Under the pieces are notes generated by a model that saw only the letters and a program-made list of their open reading frames with translations, was not told the DNA's origin and did not search any database. This document shows positions 1 through 8,874 of a stretch of DNA of 63,076 nucleotides, piece after piece. Every line of letters begins with the position of its first letter. Position 1 is the stretch's first letter. Source of the stretch: Candidatus Brocadiaceae bacterium (GTDB lineage Bacteria > Planctomycetota > Brocadiia > Brocadiales > Brocadiaceae); the NCBI GenBank assembly GCA_015661205.1, contig JACVXV010000004.1, positions 1 through 63,076 on the forward strand. Direction: 5' to 3'. The position numbers and the translations under genes are program-made.

Positions 1-106
1 TGGTTATAAATCACTGGATTGCCTGCAAACAGCCTTGTATCATACACTTGGTAATTTGCCGGAGCCAATACTTACCCACAGATTCTGCGGACGAGCCTTA
101 TGTCTA

Positions 107-156
107 CCCCCTGCTATGTCCTGTCGGCCTTTCAGGCCTGACTTTCAATTTCCTAT
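107..156. repeat. Fragment of composite palindromic repeat (family B)
   Basis: This stretch is nearly identical to 14442-14493. It carries the palindrome CGGCCTTTCAGGCC and ends in the boundary motif TTTCAATTTCCTAT. The rest of 1-388 has no convincing gene; the short open frame at 35-235 runs through this repeat and is not believed. Confidence 0.8.
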
Positions 157-292
157 CCTCTTAAATCCTTCCCAATGGTCTTTAAATATCTGCTTAAATG
201 TATTCCAACCTTTTATTTCGTGCGCGTCCATATAACACGTTATTATACCATCTTCTCTTTCTTATTACCACCACTACCCTTACAACCACATC

Positions 293-340
293 TCCCGCAA
301 ACCCGCATAAATAAAATGAAATTCCTATACAATTTAACAA
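293..340. repeat. Short repeat, second copy at 14663-14707
   Basis: The words CATAAATAAAATGAAA and ATTCCTATACAATT occur here and again near 14680-14705, each time downstream of a family B fragment. The function is unknown. Confidence 0.65.
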
Positions 341-388
341 CCTGATCCCGCCAGGGCTTCCCACCGTCCATTCAAGAGCCTTGTTCGG

Positions 389-604
389 CTATCTTGATCT
401 TGTTTCTCTGATTGCCTCAAGAATATCCCCAGTAGTTGCAGAAGTTCTTACTCCATGAACGTCAAACGGTGATTTTGGCGCTTTTTTAAAGACAAGCAAG
501 AATGTTTCGCCCCCTTTCCGTTTGATAATTACTTCCTCTTTACGTGCTATATCAAGGACTTTCGATAATTGCTGTCTAACTTCAGAATAGGTATATACTT
601 TCAT
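389..604 (-). CDS. Phd/YefM-type antitoxin-like protein
   Basis: A 71-residue protein with the N-terminal pattern of Phd/YefM antitoxins (MKVYTYSEVRQQLSKVLD, then a stretch on IIKRKGGETFLLVF). That fold binds DNA as a dimer and represses its own promoter, while the C-terminal tail masks a toxin. No toxin gene of the usual RelE, Doc or PIN type lies on either side; the next gene is an esterase 118 bases upstream. It is therefore an orphan antitoxin, a solitary regulator, or the survivor of a module whose toxin was lost in the repeat-rich DNA to its left. Family placement is fairly firm; the role is inferred. Confidence 0.75.
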   Translation of the reverse strand: MKVYTYSEVRQQLSKVLDIARKEEVIIKRKGGETFLLVFKKAPKSPFDVHGVRTSATTGDILEAIRETRSR

Positions 605-721
605 TTTAAAACTCCAACTTCATAGGTACACTTTTGCCTGTTTTTGTCAAGCCAAACGGAGGTATTCTGCAGCGGCTGCCGCTAAACAAAAACCTTTTGC
701 ACCTCAATCCAACCTGCCACC

Positions 722-1507
722 CTATCCTACGCGCAGCAAGAATTCCTTTATGGCGTTAAAAACGACGTCCTTTTCATCATCATACATAACCAGATGATGG
801 CTTCGCTCAAGCCACACTGAGCGTTTATCGGTAGAGCCTATGTGCTGAAACACGTATTTTGCGCTACCCGGAGCTGCAATGCGGTCTCTTTGAGAATGAA
901 TTATCAGGGCAGGGCTTTTTATATCTTTCAGGCCAGGTTTGATCGCCTTTGTTATTTGTTTGATTTCATGAAGCGTCTTTAATGAGTAGTGGGTGTCTAT
1001 CGGCTGGCGTAGATAGCCTGTGTAGCTTTTGGATTTCATGTAACACGTTCTTGGCCGTGTCTTCACCTTCTCTATAAATATCTTGCCAATCCTGACCAGG
1101 CTGTTTATAGGCAGATATCTTCGGATGAGGTAAATCGGCGTGCCCATAACGATAACGCCTTCCACCGGCTGTTTTATGGCCAATTGTAAGGCAAGCAAGG
1201 CGCCTAATGAAAACCCGATGACAACGACCTTGCTGTGCCTGCTTTTCAACTGAAAATATTCAGACGAAACTTTTTCCGCCCAATCGTGGAGAGAGCTGCG
1301 CGCAATGTCGCTCGTATCCCCGCAATGTCCCGGCAGAAGTATGCCCCTGGCAGTGAAGCCCCACGAACTTAGGTTTTCCGCAAGCTCCCGCATTTGAATG
1401 GGGCCGCAGCCGAGTCCATGGACGAGCAGGCACGCAGAAGCGCCGTCACCAAGGGTAAACTCCTCTCTGTATTTGGATAAATCATCAAGTACGGAATAGC
1501 GTAACAT
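722..1507 (-). CDS. Alpha/beta hydrolase (carboxylesterase/lipase-like)
   Basis: About 261 residues with an alpha/beta-hydrolase core: an oxyanion-hole LVHGLGCGP near the N-terminus, nucleophile elbow GFSLG, acid residue in HSQRDRIAAP, and catalytic His in LERSHHLVMYD near the C-terminus. The pattern and length match Est30-type carboxylesterases, which hydrolyse short acyl esters in the cytoplasm; the substrate cannot be read. The reading frame is open to 1558, but its first 17 codons lie mostly in a repeat (1521-1697). I therefore prefer the ATG at 1507, which has an AAAGG ribosome site just upstream and lies just outside the repeat. The gene stands alone between the antitoxin and the restriction genes. 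Confidence 0.8.
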   Translation of the reverse strand: MLRYSVLDDLSKYREEFTLGDGASACLLVHGLGCGPIQMRELAENLSSWGFTARGILLPGHCGDTSDIARSSLHDWAEKVSSEYFQLKSRHSKVVVIGFSLGALLALQLAIKQPVEGVIVMGTPIYLIRRYLPINSLVRIGKIFIEKVKTRPRTCYMKSKSYTGYLRQPIDTHYSLKTLHEIKQITKAIKPGLKDIKSPALIIHSQRDRIAAPGSAKYVFQHIGSTDKRSVWLERSHHLVMYDDEKDVVFNAIKEFLLRVG

Positions 1508-1520
1508 GCCTTTATTTGGG

Positions 1521-1697
1521 TGCATTCCCAAATTCTTGTAAACTCCTAGTCCTGACAATGTCGGCTAGAAATGCTAATGCTGTCAGCCGTCCCTACAGGA
1601 CTAGAAATTCCGGCCTCTGGCCCCACCGATAAATCGGCGGGCTATTTCCATCTGTCCCTACGGGACAAAATGCATATTTACAAGAAAGTGGGAATGT
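1521..1697. repeat. Repeat element with TGCATTCCCA ends, inverted copy at 12951-13105
   Basis: The element runs from TGCATTCCCA to GGGAATG. It contains two GTCCCTAC-type palindromes and CACCGATAAATCGG. Read in reverse, 12951-13105 matches it over almost its whole length, including the run CTGTCCCTACGGGAC. Terminal inverted repeats, internal palindromes and no coding capacity suggest a small non-autonomous mobile element. It separates the esterase start from the 3' end of the restriction endonuclease. Confidence 0.75.
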
Positions 1698-1724
1698 ACC
1701 CCCTTTATTTAGTACCCGCAGTTA

Positions 1725-2477
1725 TTATTTCTTTTTCTTTGGTTCTTCTGTTGCAGAGTTGAAACGAACCAGTTTACCCCAGTCAATCTCTCCGTTATCT
1801 TTGCAGAATATCTTTGCAAATTCTTTTGTGAATTTGTTAATCATCTGCGAATACGATTTTACAAAATCATCATTCTTTTCTTTGGCTTTGTGCCCAAGTG
1901 GTTCAATGATTTCTGTGAAAAGCTCACTGTCACCGGATATGAATTCCCAAAAACGTTGACCACAATACTTAAAATAGTCGCCTTTATCTGGTTTGTTGTC
2001 CCTACCGTAACAACAACCATTTACAGCAACAATGTTTAATTGTGAGTTGCTGGTTCTCAGTGTTTTTTTAGCAGTCTTGAAGTCTGCTACCATTTTCTTA
2101 ATCTGCGAACTATTGCCCCAATTTGGTCCTGATTTGACCGTTACGATGTTTCTTGTTCCATTGCTGTCAAATTCAAGATCAATGCCTGTAATTCCTGATT
2201 TCCGTCCACTATAAACCTTATTGTTTATAAAAATAGCAAGTCCTTCCAGCCAATCGCCAAAAATAGTTTCCTCGTTTGATGAGATATGTGCATCCACCAG
2301 ACCTTTTATAATCTGTTCAGCAGTCAATACATATTTTGCTTTGAACAAATATGGATTTTTTCGTTTGAGAACTTGTGACAACTTTAATCCGTCGAGGCTT
2401 TGAATACGCTTTTGATGGAATGTCCCGATGTTTTGTTCAACGTACTGAAGTATGTCTTTTAGGTTTAGTTTTTTCAT
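1725..2477 (-). CDS. Type II restriction endonuclease, PmeII family
   Basis: About 250 residues. Landmarks I recognise for the PmeII-like family are NIGTFHQKRIQSLDGLKL near the N-terminus, ETIFGDWLEGLAIF, a nuclease core GIDLEF followed by IVTVKSGPNWGNSSQIKKM, and NGCCYGRDNKPDKGDY with GQRFWEFISG. The D...(V)K arrangement fits a PD-(D/E)XK active site. The frame opens at 2510, but the ATG at 2477 starts the conserved MKKLNLKD and is preferred. It overlaps the 3' end of the methyltransferase by about 41 bases, so the pair is translationally coupled with the protective enzyme made first. The cut site cannot be read from the sequence. Confidence 0.85.
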   Translation of the reverse strand: MKKLNLKDILQYVEQNIGTFHQKRIQSLDGLKLSQVLKRKNPYLFKAKYVLTAEQIIKGLVDAHISSNEETIFGDWLEGLAIFINNKVYSGRKSGITGIDLEFDSNGTRNIVTVKSGPNWGNSSQIKKMVADFKTAKKTLRTSNSQLNIVAVNGCCYGRDNKPDKGDYFKYCGQRFWEFISGDSELFTEIIEPLGHKAKEKNDDFVKSYSQMINKFTKEFAKIFCKDNGEIDWGKLVRFNSATEEPKKKK

Positions 2478-3315
2478 AGTTTGCCTTTGGCTCAAATAAA
2501 TATAGTTCAACAGGCTTCAATTTCTTTTTCACCATTTCGCAATAATCAGGAATGATGTCGATGCCTATTGAATGCCGTTTCATTCGGTTTGCGACAATTA
2601 AGGTTGTCCCTGAACCCATAAACGGGTCAAGAACGGTGTCGTATTCTTTTGTAAAAAGCTTGATGAACCATTCAGGCAATTCTTCCGGAAAGGCTGCACT
2701 GTGGTTTTTATTATTACATTCTGTTGCTAAGTGTAACACGTTTGTCGGATAGGCTTTATCTCTATTAATCCAGTTTGATACGTTTTTGCCAAACCCGCTT
2801 CCTACTTTTGAAGTGTCACGGATTTTGTCAGTGCCTGAAAGTTTTTTCAGCCTTGAGTTTGCCCAGTCGCCCATGGGAACCATTACCTCTTCCTGATACA
2901 TATTGAAGTTACGGTTTTTGTTGAATTGCAGAAGTCTTTCCCAGGAATCCCGAAACCGATTGGGCCATTTTCCAGGATAGCAATTTTTCTTATGCCAAAT
3001 AAATTCTTCGGTCCAGAACCATCCCTGTTTGCGCATTTCCAAAACAAGTTCCATTACATAGGTACTGCGCTCTCCTGCAACCACTTTTTCTTTAATGTTT
3101 AAAATAAACGTTCCTGTAGGCTTAAGAACTCGTAAGAGATGCCAGGAAATAGGCAAGAACCATTCTACGTATTTATCATGCCGAATACCTCCGTAGGTAT
3201 TTTTTCGCTGGTCCGCGTAAGGTGGCGATGTTACGATAAGGTCAATCGAATTGTCTGCAAAAAACTTTAATTGTTCTTTGCTGTCTCCAAGATATACATC
3301 TGTAGTTATTTTCAT
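2437..3315 (-). CDS. Site-specific DNA methyltransferase of the type II R-M pair
   Basis: 292 residues. Catalytic motif TSPPYADQR lies near residue 29 and the AdoMet-binding motif DPFMGSGTTL near the C-terminus. This catalytic-first order marks a beta-class amino-methyltransferase, making N4-methylcytosine or N6-methyladenine; the SPPY form favours N4-cytosine. It modifies the recognition site of the overlapping downstream endonuclease. It is first in the two-gene operon, starting at ATG 3315. Length and motifs look complete, and the endonuclease frame is open, so the system appears functional. Confidence 0.9.
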   Translation of the reverse strand: MKITTDVYLGDSKEQLKFFADNSIDLIVTSPPYADQRKNTYGGIRHDKYVEWFLPISWHLLRVLKPTGTFILNIKEKVVAGERSTYVMELVLEMRKQGWFWTEEFIWHKKNCYPGKWPNRFRDSWERLLQFNKNRNFNMYQEEVMVPMGDWANSRLKKLSGTDKIRDTSKVGSGFGKNVSNWINRDKAYPTNVLHLATECNNKNHSAAFPEELPEWFIKLFTKEYDTVLDPFMGSGTTLIVANRMKRHSIGIDIIPDYCEMVKKKLKPVELYLFEPKANYEKTKPKRHTSVR

Positions 3316-3405
3316 TCTAGGTTCACTGTTTAAAAATAAAGTTCTTTCGTCTTATTTAAACTCGTTATTATAGCCCCGTAAGGTTGGCATAATTCAACCG
3401 CAGGC

Positions 3406-5058
3406 CTAATATCCCCTTTTTTCTTCATATTTGCCAAAAACCCCGCGCAACACGTCGCAGATATCGCCTACCGATGCGTAACAACGCACGGCGTCCAAAA
3501 TCAACGGCATCAAGTTCTCTTTTCCCCGCGCCGCTTCGTCTAATCTTGCCAGCGCCGTTTTTACCGCCCGGTTATCACGTTTTGCGCGTATATCGGCCAG
3601 TCGCTTTGTCTGGTTTTCCTCTACTGCTTTGTCTAATTTAAAAATACCCTGCGGAACCGATTCCTGTTCCTGAAAACAGTTGACCCCGACGATTGCCCGC
3701 TCGTTCCGGTCGATTTGCTGCTGGTATTGAAATGCGGATTCCTCAATCTGCCGTTGAATTTCTCCTGCTTCTATCGCGGCAATCATTCCACCCATGTGGT
3801 CGATTTTGTCAATCAATGCGGAGGCATCACGTTCTATCCTGTCCGTCAAACCTTCGATATAAAACGAACCGGCAAGGGGATCAACCGTGTTGCACACGCC
3901 GGATTCGCATGCAATAATCTGCTGCGTGCGGAGCGCCGTGCGGACGGATTCTTCAACGGGAAGCCCCAGCGCCTCATCGCGCGAGTTTGTGTGCAACGAC
4001 TGCGTGCCTCCGAGCACTGCGCCGAGCGCCTGCAGGGTCACGCGCACAATGTTGTTTTCGGCCTGCTGTGCAGTCAGGGTAAATCCGGCCGTTTGCGCGT
4101 GAAACCGCAGCATCTGGGCGGCGGGCTTTTTGGCGTGAAACCGTTCCTTCATCAACCTTGCCCAGAGCCGCCGGGCGGCGCGAAACTTCGCCACTTCTTC
4201 AAGGATATCAGAAGCGGCGCTGAAGAAGAAGGTCAGGCGCGGCGCAAAGGCATCGACGTCCAGCCCTGCCTGAATGGATGCCTGCACGTAAGCGCACGCA
4301 TCTGCCAGGGTGAATGCAACCTCTTGAACAGCAGTTGCCCCGGCCTCACGTATATGGTACCCGGAGACAGAAATGGTGTTGAACTGCGGCATCGCCTTAT
4401 TGCACCATGCCATAATGTCCGTCGTCAGCCGCAAACTGGGACGAGGCGGGAAAATATAGGTGCCCCTGGCAACGTACTCCTTTAAAATATCGTTTTGGAT
4501 CGTCCCCGTCAGCCGTTGCGGGTCAACGCCCTGTTTTTCACCAACCGCAACGTACATGGACAGGAGTATCGAGGCCGGCGCATTGATGGTCATCGAAGTA
4601 GAGACCTTGTCGAGCGGGATACCCTCAAAAAGCGCCTCCATATCCGCCAGCGTATCAATAGCCACCCCTACCCTGCCCACCTCGCCGTGGCTCATCGGAT
4701 GGTCGGAATCGTATCCGATTTGCGTCGGCAAATCGAAGGCTACCGAAAGACCCGTCGTTCCTTGTGACAGCAGGTAGCGATATCGCTTATTCGATTCTTC
4801 CGCGGTAGAAAAACCCGCATACTGCCGCATCGTCCAGAGACGCCCACGGTACATGGTTGGCTGAATCCCGCGGGTAAAGGGATATTGTCCGGGAAAGCCG
4901 AGTTTTGTGAGATATCTTTCGTCCAGCGTTTCAGGCAATGCAACGCGCTCGACCGGAATGCCGGAAGCCGTCCAGAACTCCTTTAGCCGTTCCGGCATAC
5001 GTTCCAAAACCTTTTTGAGGATATTCTCCTGCCATTCAACGAATGATGGATGTGCCAT
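3406..5058 (-). CDS. Methylmalonyl-CoA mutase, large (catalytic) subunit
   Basis: 550 residues covering the substrate-binding TIM-barrel part of methylmalonyl-CoA mutase but not the cobalamin domain, which is the separate gene at 5493-5921. Y80 in RQYAGFSTA and R198 in [10 protein letters not shown] match the Tyr and Arg that mark methylmalonyl-CoA mutases; isobutyryl- or 2-hydroxyisobutyryl-CoA mutases carry other residues at these sites. [10 protein letters not shown]-type and DEALGLP motifs are present ([19 protein letters not shown]). The enzyme interconverts (R)-methylmalonyl-CoA and succinyl-CoA using adenosylcobalamin. The ATG at 5058 has AAGG six bases upstream. A 434-base gap separates it from its partner gene upstream. 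Confidence 0.88.
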   Translation of the reverse strand: MAHPSFVEWQENILKKVLERMPERLKEFWTASGIPVERVALPETLDERYLTKLGFPGQYPFTRGIQPTMYRGRLWTMRQYAGFSTAEESNKRYRYLLSQGTTGLSVAFDLPTQIGYDSDHPMSHGEVGRVGVAIDTLADMEALFEGIPLDKVSTSMTINAPASILLSMYVAVGEKQGVDPQRLTGTIQNDILKEYVARGTYIFPPRPSLRLTTDIMAWCNKAMPQFNTISVSGYHIREAGATAVQEVAFTLADACAYVQASIQAGLDVDAFAPRLTFFFSAASDILEEVAKFRAARRLWARLMKERFHAKKPAAQMLRFHAQTAGFTLTAQQAENNIVRVTLQALGAVLGGTQSLHTNSRDEALGLPVEESVRTALRTQQIIACESGVCNTVDPLAGSFYIEGLTDRIERDASALIDKIDHMGGMIAAIEAGEIQRQIEESAFQYQQQIDRNERAIVGVNCFQEQESVPQGIFKLDKAVEENQTKRLADIRAKRDNRAVKTALARLDEAARGKENLMPLILDAVRCYASVGDICDVLRGVFGKYEEKRGY

Positions 5059-5492
5059 TTTTACCTTACTCCCCCCAACCCGAACAAGTCGGAAAAGATA
5101 ATTAACAATTATGTATTACTCTTTCGTTGTTTCAACAACGAAACGTTTCTGATGGCTCAAAGATTATTTTATGTAATTAAGTTCGGCTTGGTTATCAAAA
5201 AACCGGCAGTCAAACTTCTATCTCTTGGCTTATGAGTCTCGTATTACAAGGAAATCCCGTTAATAGCAATAATTTTTTAACAAAATACATCGAAATAATT
5301 TCTGGAAGATACTAGACCTTTTTTGAGATTTTACTCAAAAAAAGTGGTGCTGAAACGCAGTTGCAACTCCAATCACGCAAACGAATTACAGAACATCGAC
5401 AAAACTTTGTCGATATTGAGGCGCTAAGCGCCTAACAATCTGTGCAATCTGTGAAATCTGTGGTTCCAAACGTTTCTCATCGGCCTGAAGCC
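5059..5492. other. Intergenic spacer between the two mutase genes
   Basis: No gene seen. The right part (about 5425-5466) holds CAATCTGTGAAATCTGTGG, a word shared with 37070-37105 and, in part, with the inverted repeat at 23152-23280. The left part is AT-rich. The spacer is unusually long for two subunits of one enzyme and may have been enlarged by repeat insertion. Confidence 0.6.
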
Positions 5493-5921
5493 CTATCCCG
5501 ATCGTTTTCTTTCGCGGTATTCATGTGCAGCTTTTCTGAAGACATCCAGAATCGTTGGAAGCGGGGTTCCCGGCGTAAAGACTTCGCAAATACCCTCGTT
5601 TTTTAAACGAGAGATATCCTCTTCCGGAATAATGCCCCCTATTATTATCGGGATATCACTGCCGCCTGCCTGCCGCAGCGCCTTCAATACAGACGGAACG
5701 AGCTCGTTGTGAGCGCCCGAAAGAAGAGACAAGCCAATAACGTCCACATGCCCTTCAACGGCTGCCGATGCGACTTCTTCGGGCGTGTGGCGTATACCCG
5801 TATAGATAACCTCAAAGCCGTCTTCCCGCAGGCTGCGCGCAATGAGCCTTGCCCCACGGTCGTGGCCATCCAACCCCAGCTTGCCTATCAACACACTACC
5901 ACGTTGTTCCTGAATTCCCAT
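5493..5921 (-). CDS. Methylmalonyl-CoA mutase, cobalamin-binding subunit
   Basis: 142 residues forming one B12-binding domain. GLDGHDRGARLIARSL carries the D-x-H-x-x-G motif whose His replaces the lower axial ligand of cobalamin (base-off/His-on binding). VDVIGLSLLSGAH and IPIIIGGIIP complete the Rossmann-like fold. It provides the adenosylcobalamin for the large subunit encoded downstream on the same strand. Separate subunits are common in archaea and some bacteria; the fused form is usual elsewhere. No cobalamin riboswitch was recognised upstream. Confidence 0.9.
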   Translation of the reverse strand: MGIQEQRGSVLIGKLGLDGHDRGARLIARSLREDGFEVIYTGIRHTPEEVASAAVEGHVDVIGLSLLSGAHNELVPSVLKALRQAGGSDIPIIIGGIIPEEDISRLKNEGICEVFTPGTPLPTILDVFRKAAHEYRERKRSG

Positions 5922-6063
5922 ACCAGTACTTTTCCCAAAAAGCAGTTTTTATTCGATAACACGATAAGAGCAGGTATTCAACCATACTCACGGGAGGTAA
6001 CGCAAGGGTAATTTCGCTATCTGTTAGGGAGTTGACATTACATTAGGCCTTCGGCAACTCGTT

Positions 6064-6310
6064 TATGTTCACACGTGGGGACACGGGCACCGTGTCCCTA
6101 CAACCTGAAACAACCCAATCCGCGCCTATCCGCGTAAATCTGCGGCTAATTCATTCTTTTATCCCTCGACATTCGTTATTCCTTGTTCGATATTCGATAT
6201 TGGATTCCTTGCAAAAAATATCAAAACAACTTAGCGCTTATGGGGTGAAGCCCCTGGTAAAGAAACTAAAGACAACCAGCCCCGAAGGGGCGACAGAAAA
6301 GAAAGCTTAA
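6064..6310. repeat. Patchwork of intergenic repeats
   Basis: Four repeat words lie head to tail: GGGACACGGGCACCGTGTCC (also at 54810), CTATCCGCGTAAATCTGCGG (also near 46610), TTCCTTGTTCGATATTCG (also at 54750), and a family B end with GGGGTGAAGCCCC and CAGCCCCGAAGGGGCGACAG. An open frame at 6065-6310 runs through these repeats only and is rejected as a gene. Confidence 0.75.
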
Positions 6311-6353
6311 CATCGCAGGAATTCTTACCTGTGACCGTCCCCCGCCGCCGCAC

Positions 6354-7934
6354 TCATTGCCACCCCATTAATGGACAAAACAAACGCAACCCAAGCCAGA
6401 TGGTAATAAAACCGCACACATCAAACAAAAACCCCGCCCGCACCATCTTGGGGATGGAGATCAGCCCGCTGCCGTAAACGATTGCGTTGGGAGGGGTTGA
6501 CACCGGCAGCATAAATCCGAAACTGGCGCCAAGGCACGCCCCAAGCGCCGGAGGAAGCGGGTTGACGCCTGCCGACCCGGCAAGGGTAATAACTACCGGG
6601 ATAATCATGTTTGCCGATGCGACGTTTGAAGTCATCTCGCTCAGCACAATCGCTATGGCAATTGACAGCGCTGTCAATCCCCACAGAGATTGCGCCCCCA
6701 GCATAAGAGCGGCATTTTTGCCGATGGCCTCTGCTACCCCCGTAGAAAACATCAGCCCACCGAGACTCATCCCACCCCCCATCAGAATAATCGTCCCCCA
6801 ATCAATCTGCATGGCTTCATGCCAGGTGATGGTAAACTTGCCCTGTTTACGGTCTACCGGTAATAGGAAAAGAATACCTACCGCAATAAGCGCGACCATC
6901 CCTTCAGGAAGATTTTTATCGGCAAATATAACGCACGGGTGATCCTTCCCGAAGGCAATCGAGAGTATACCAGGTGCAATCCACATCAAGACGGCCGTTC
7001 CGAAGGCGATAAGCGTGTTGATCTGTCCTCTGGTCCACCCGCCGAGCGACCTGCGTTCCGCATCAAGGTATTCGGCTATTTGAGGGGCGTCCAGCCCCTT
7101 TTGTGATTTTCCATTATGCAGCAGAGAGAGGAGCGTAAAAAGCACGCCGTACATGACCACGCACAAGGGAACGCCCAGGGACATCCATTGAAAAAAACTA
7201 ATATCCACACCGGTCAGTCTATTAATCAATCCGATGCCAATGAGATTTGGCGGGGTACCGATAGGGGTGCCTATACCGCCCACTGAGGCGGCGAATGCGG
7301 TCATCAGCATCAATCCTGTTGCGAAAGGGGTCTCCAACAAATCTTTTGCTATCTCGGATTGCCCATCTTCCGGCCTGTTCATCCCCTGAATGGCACGGAG
7401 TATCCCCAGGGCAATAGGCATCATCATAGCGGTGGCCGCCGAGTTGGATATCCACATCGAAACAACGGCAGTTACCAGGCCAAAAGCGCCTAGAATCCGG
7501 GCACGGCTCCCGCCAACGCCGCGAAGCGAAAGAATGGCAAGCGCAAAACGGCGGTCAAGATGGTGCAGCGTCATTGCGCGTGCAATAATAAATCCGCCGA
7601 TGAATAGGAATATGATAGGGTCTGCAAAAGGTGCAAATACCACCCTGGCGTCAGCGACGCCCAGAAGGATACAGAGGCATGCGCCCAGCATCGCCGTTAC
7701 CGGAAGCGGGATGGCCTCTGTCATCCACAGCACTAAAACAGCGGCCAATATTGCGCTTAAACAATTGCCACCGGGTGACAGTTTGCCATGGGTAAGCCAA
7801 AAAACCGCGCCAAAGGCCATCGGCGCCAAATACAGGCCGATCCTCCTGCGCAGGCGGTTGAATCGCTCCTCCGCCCTCGATACCGTCTCAATCCCCGTTT
7901 GTTTGGCTTTTGGGAATGAATTTGTCTCATCCAT
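6354..7934 (-). CDS. DASS-family (SLC13) sodium/anion symporter
   Basis: 526 residues, strongly hydrophobic, with about 12 or more membrane spans. Features of the divalent anion:Na+ symporter family are the SNSAATAMMMPIALGIL segment near the middle of the first half, PIGTPPNLIGIG, and the mirrored second copy with TSNVASANMIIPVV and LPVSTPPNAIVYGSG. The SNT-like plus P-x-x-N pairs form the substrate and sodium sites of this family, which carries C4-dicarboxylates, citrate or sulfate. A charged cytoplasmic N-terminus of about 30 residues precedes the first span. Substrate is undecided; a succinate or malate role would fit the nearby methylmalonyl-CoA mutase, malate dehydrogenase and SDH anchors, but that is inference. 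Confidence 0.85.
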   Translation of the reverse strand: MDETNSFPKAKQTGIETVSRAEERFNRLRRRIGLYLAPMAFGAVFWLTHGKLSPGGNCLSAILAAVLVLWMTEAIPLPVTAMLGACLCILLGVADARVVFAPFADPIIFLFIGGFIIARAMTLHHLDRRFALAILSLRGVGGSRARILGAFGLVTAVVSMWISNSAATAMMMPIALGILRAIQGMNRPEDGQSEIAKDLLETPFATGLMLMTAFAASVGGIGTPIGTPPNLIGIGLINRLTGVDISFFQWMSLGVPLCVVMYGVLFTLLSLLHNGKSQKGLDAPQIAEYLDAERRSLGGWTRGQINTLIAFGTAVLMWIAPGILSIAFGKDHPCVIFADKNLPEGMVALIAVGILFLLPVDRKQGKFTITWHEAMQIDWGTIILMGGGMSLGGLMFSTGVAEAIGKNAALMLGAQSLWGLTALSIAIAIVLSEMTSNVASANMIIPVVITLAGSAGVNPLPPALGACLGASFGFMLPVSTPPNAIVYGSGLISIPKMVRAGFLFDVCGFITIWLGLRLFCPLMGWQ

Positions 7935-8244
7935 AACATTACCTATTCATAAGTCAAAGTGTATTGCATTAAGAATGGCGCGTAGGGTTTGTAGCTAAAT
8001 AAAAGAAGATTTCCATGTTCAAACCGGTAAATACAAGGACGCCGTGCCTGGGTTTTTCAAAACAGAAGCCTTTTTCTCCATTCTCCCCCAAAGAGTTGCC
8101 AGTAATGGCGGGAATCGGAAGGTACAAACGTAGCCGGATTGTACCACAAAATGTACCTGTTTACAATCGGCCATCGGGATGGCTGCCAGTCAATTGAGGC
8201 AAAGCATGTCAATATGAGGGGTGTTATGGGTATTTGCGTGAGAG
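7935..8244. other. Intergenic, no gene recognised
   Basis: About 310 bases between the start of the symporter gene and the terminator of the glycyl-radical gene. Short frames on both strands show no family pattern. A piece near 8045-8075 (TTTTTCAAAACAGAAGC) resembles one near 40955, hinting at a decayed repeat. Confidence 0.5.
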
Positions 8245-8293
8245 AGGAAAAACAAGAGCCATTGCAACGACAACCAATGCTGCAATGGCTCTT
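8245..8293 (-). terminator. Rho-independent terminator of the NrdD-like gene
   Basis: On the minus strand a perfect 13-bp stem (AAGAGCCATTGCA at 8281-8293 and its complement at 8254-8266) with a 14-base loop is followed by GTTTTTCCT. It lies 38 bases beyond the stop codon at 8331. Confidence 0.85.
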
Positions 8294-8330
8294 TTGGGTA
8301 AAGGTGTTCTTGGGAGAAGACAACCCTTAT

Positions 8331-8735
8331 CTACTTAACTGAATATCTTCCGAGGTGTCTGTCGTTTAATTCGCCGATTTTCGACTTATTCCAGTTGGAA
8401 ACCCTGCTGTAATAGCCGACAATCCTCGTTACGCCATGAAGACGTGTAGAAATGCCTGTTTCGAGCGCCGATACGACATGCTCTAAATCCTGACGAATCA
8501 CTGCGTCAATGCTTATGGAAAATGCAGCCTCCAGTTTATGGTTAATAATCTTCAGTGCATGTTCCTGTGGCGTATTTCCGCTAATATCGCCATCGATCTC
8601 AAGGAACTCGTGTCCTTCAATCGTTGCATCAAAAGCATTGAGCTTTTCTTCGATAAACATCTGTACGTCATCGTTTTTAATCCTGCCACCGGCCCTCTTT
8701 GATACTACGGGCATTTCCAGCATAGCCATCGTCAT
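8331..8735 (-). CDS. Standalone glycyl-radical domain like the C-terminus of class III ribonucleotide reductase NrdD
   Basis: 134 residues. The last 35 (VTRIVGYYSRVSNWNKSKI, then GELNDR) match the C-terminal glycyl-radical loop of anaerobic ribonucleoside-triphosphate reductases; G107 would be the radical glycine. The protein contains no cysteine at all, so it lacks both the active-site thiols and the zinc site of full NrdD and cannot be a reductase by itself. Residues 20-95 are helical and charged (FIEEKLNAFDATIEGHEFLE). It may act as a spare radical domain, as YfiD does for pyruvate formate-lyase, or be a relic with a new role. No nrdG activase or full nrdD is nearby. The gene stands alone with its own terminator and a 500-base upstream region. 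Confidence 0.65.
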   Translation of the reverse strand: MTMAMLEMPVVSKRAGGRIKNDDVQMFIEEKLNAFDATIEGHEFLEIDGDISGNTPQEHALKIINHKLEAAFSISIDAVIRQDLEHVVSALETGISTRLHGVTRIVGYYSRVSNWNKSKIGELNDRHLGRYSVK

Positions 8736-8874
8736 TTCTCATCATCTCCTTATAATAAAATCCAGTTAATACCATTATCAATACAGAACAGAAGTCTTTA
8801 ATATATCCACCCCAAGCCTACCCCATTTCAGAAAAACAGCTTTTCGGCCACCACTCTTCCACAGAATATCTGGT

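Noticed and set aside
35-235. Open frame of 66 codons at the left edge
   Set aside because: It passes through a family B repeat with no protein-like pattern or ribosome site.
1507-1558. Longer N-terminus for the esterase
   Set aside because: Most of these codons lie in the repeat that also occurs at 12951-13105, and a better start with ribosome site exists at 1507.
3715-4485. 256-codon open frame opposite the mutase large subunit
   Set aside because: It is the complement of a strongly conserved gene in a GC-rich region; its text matches no family.
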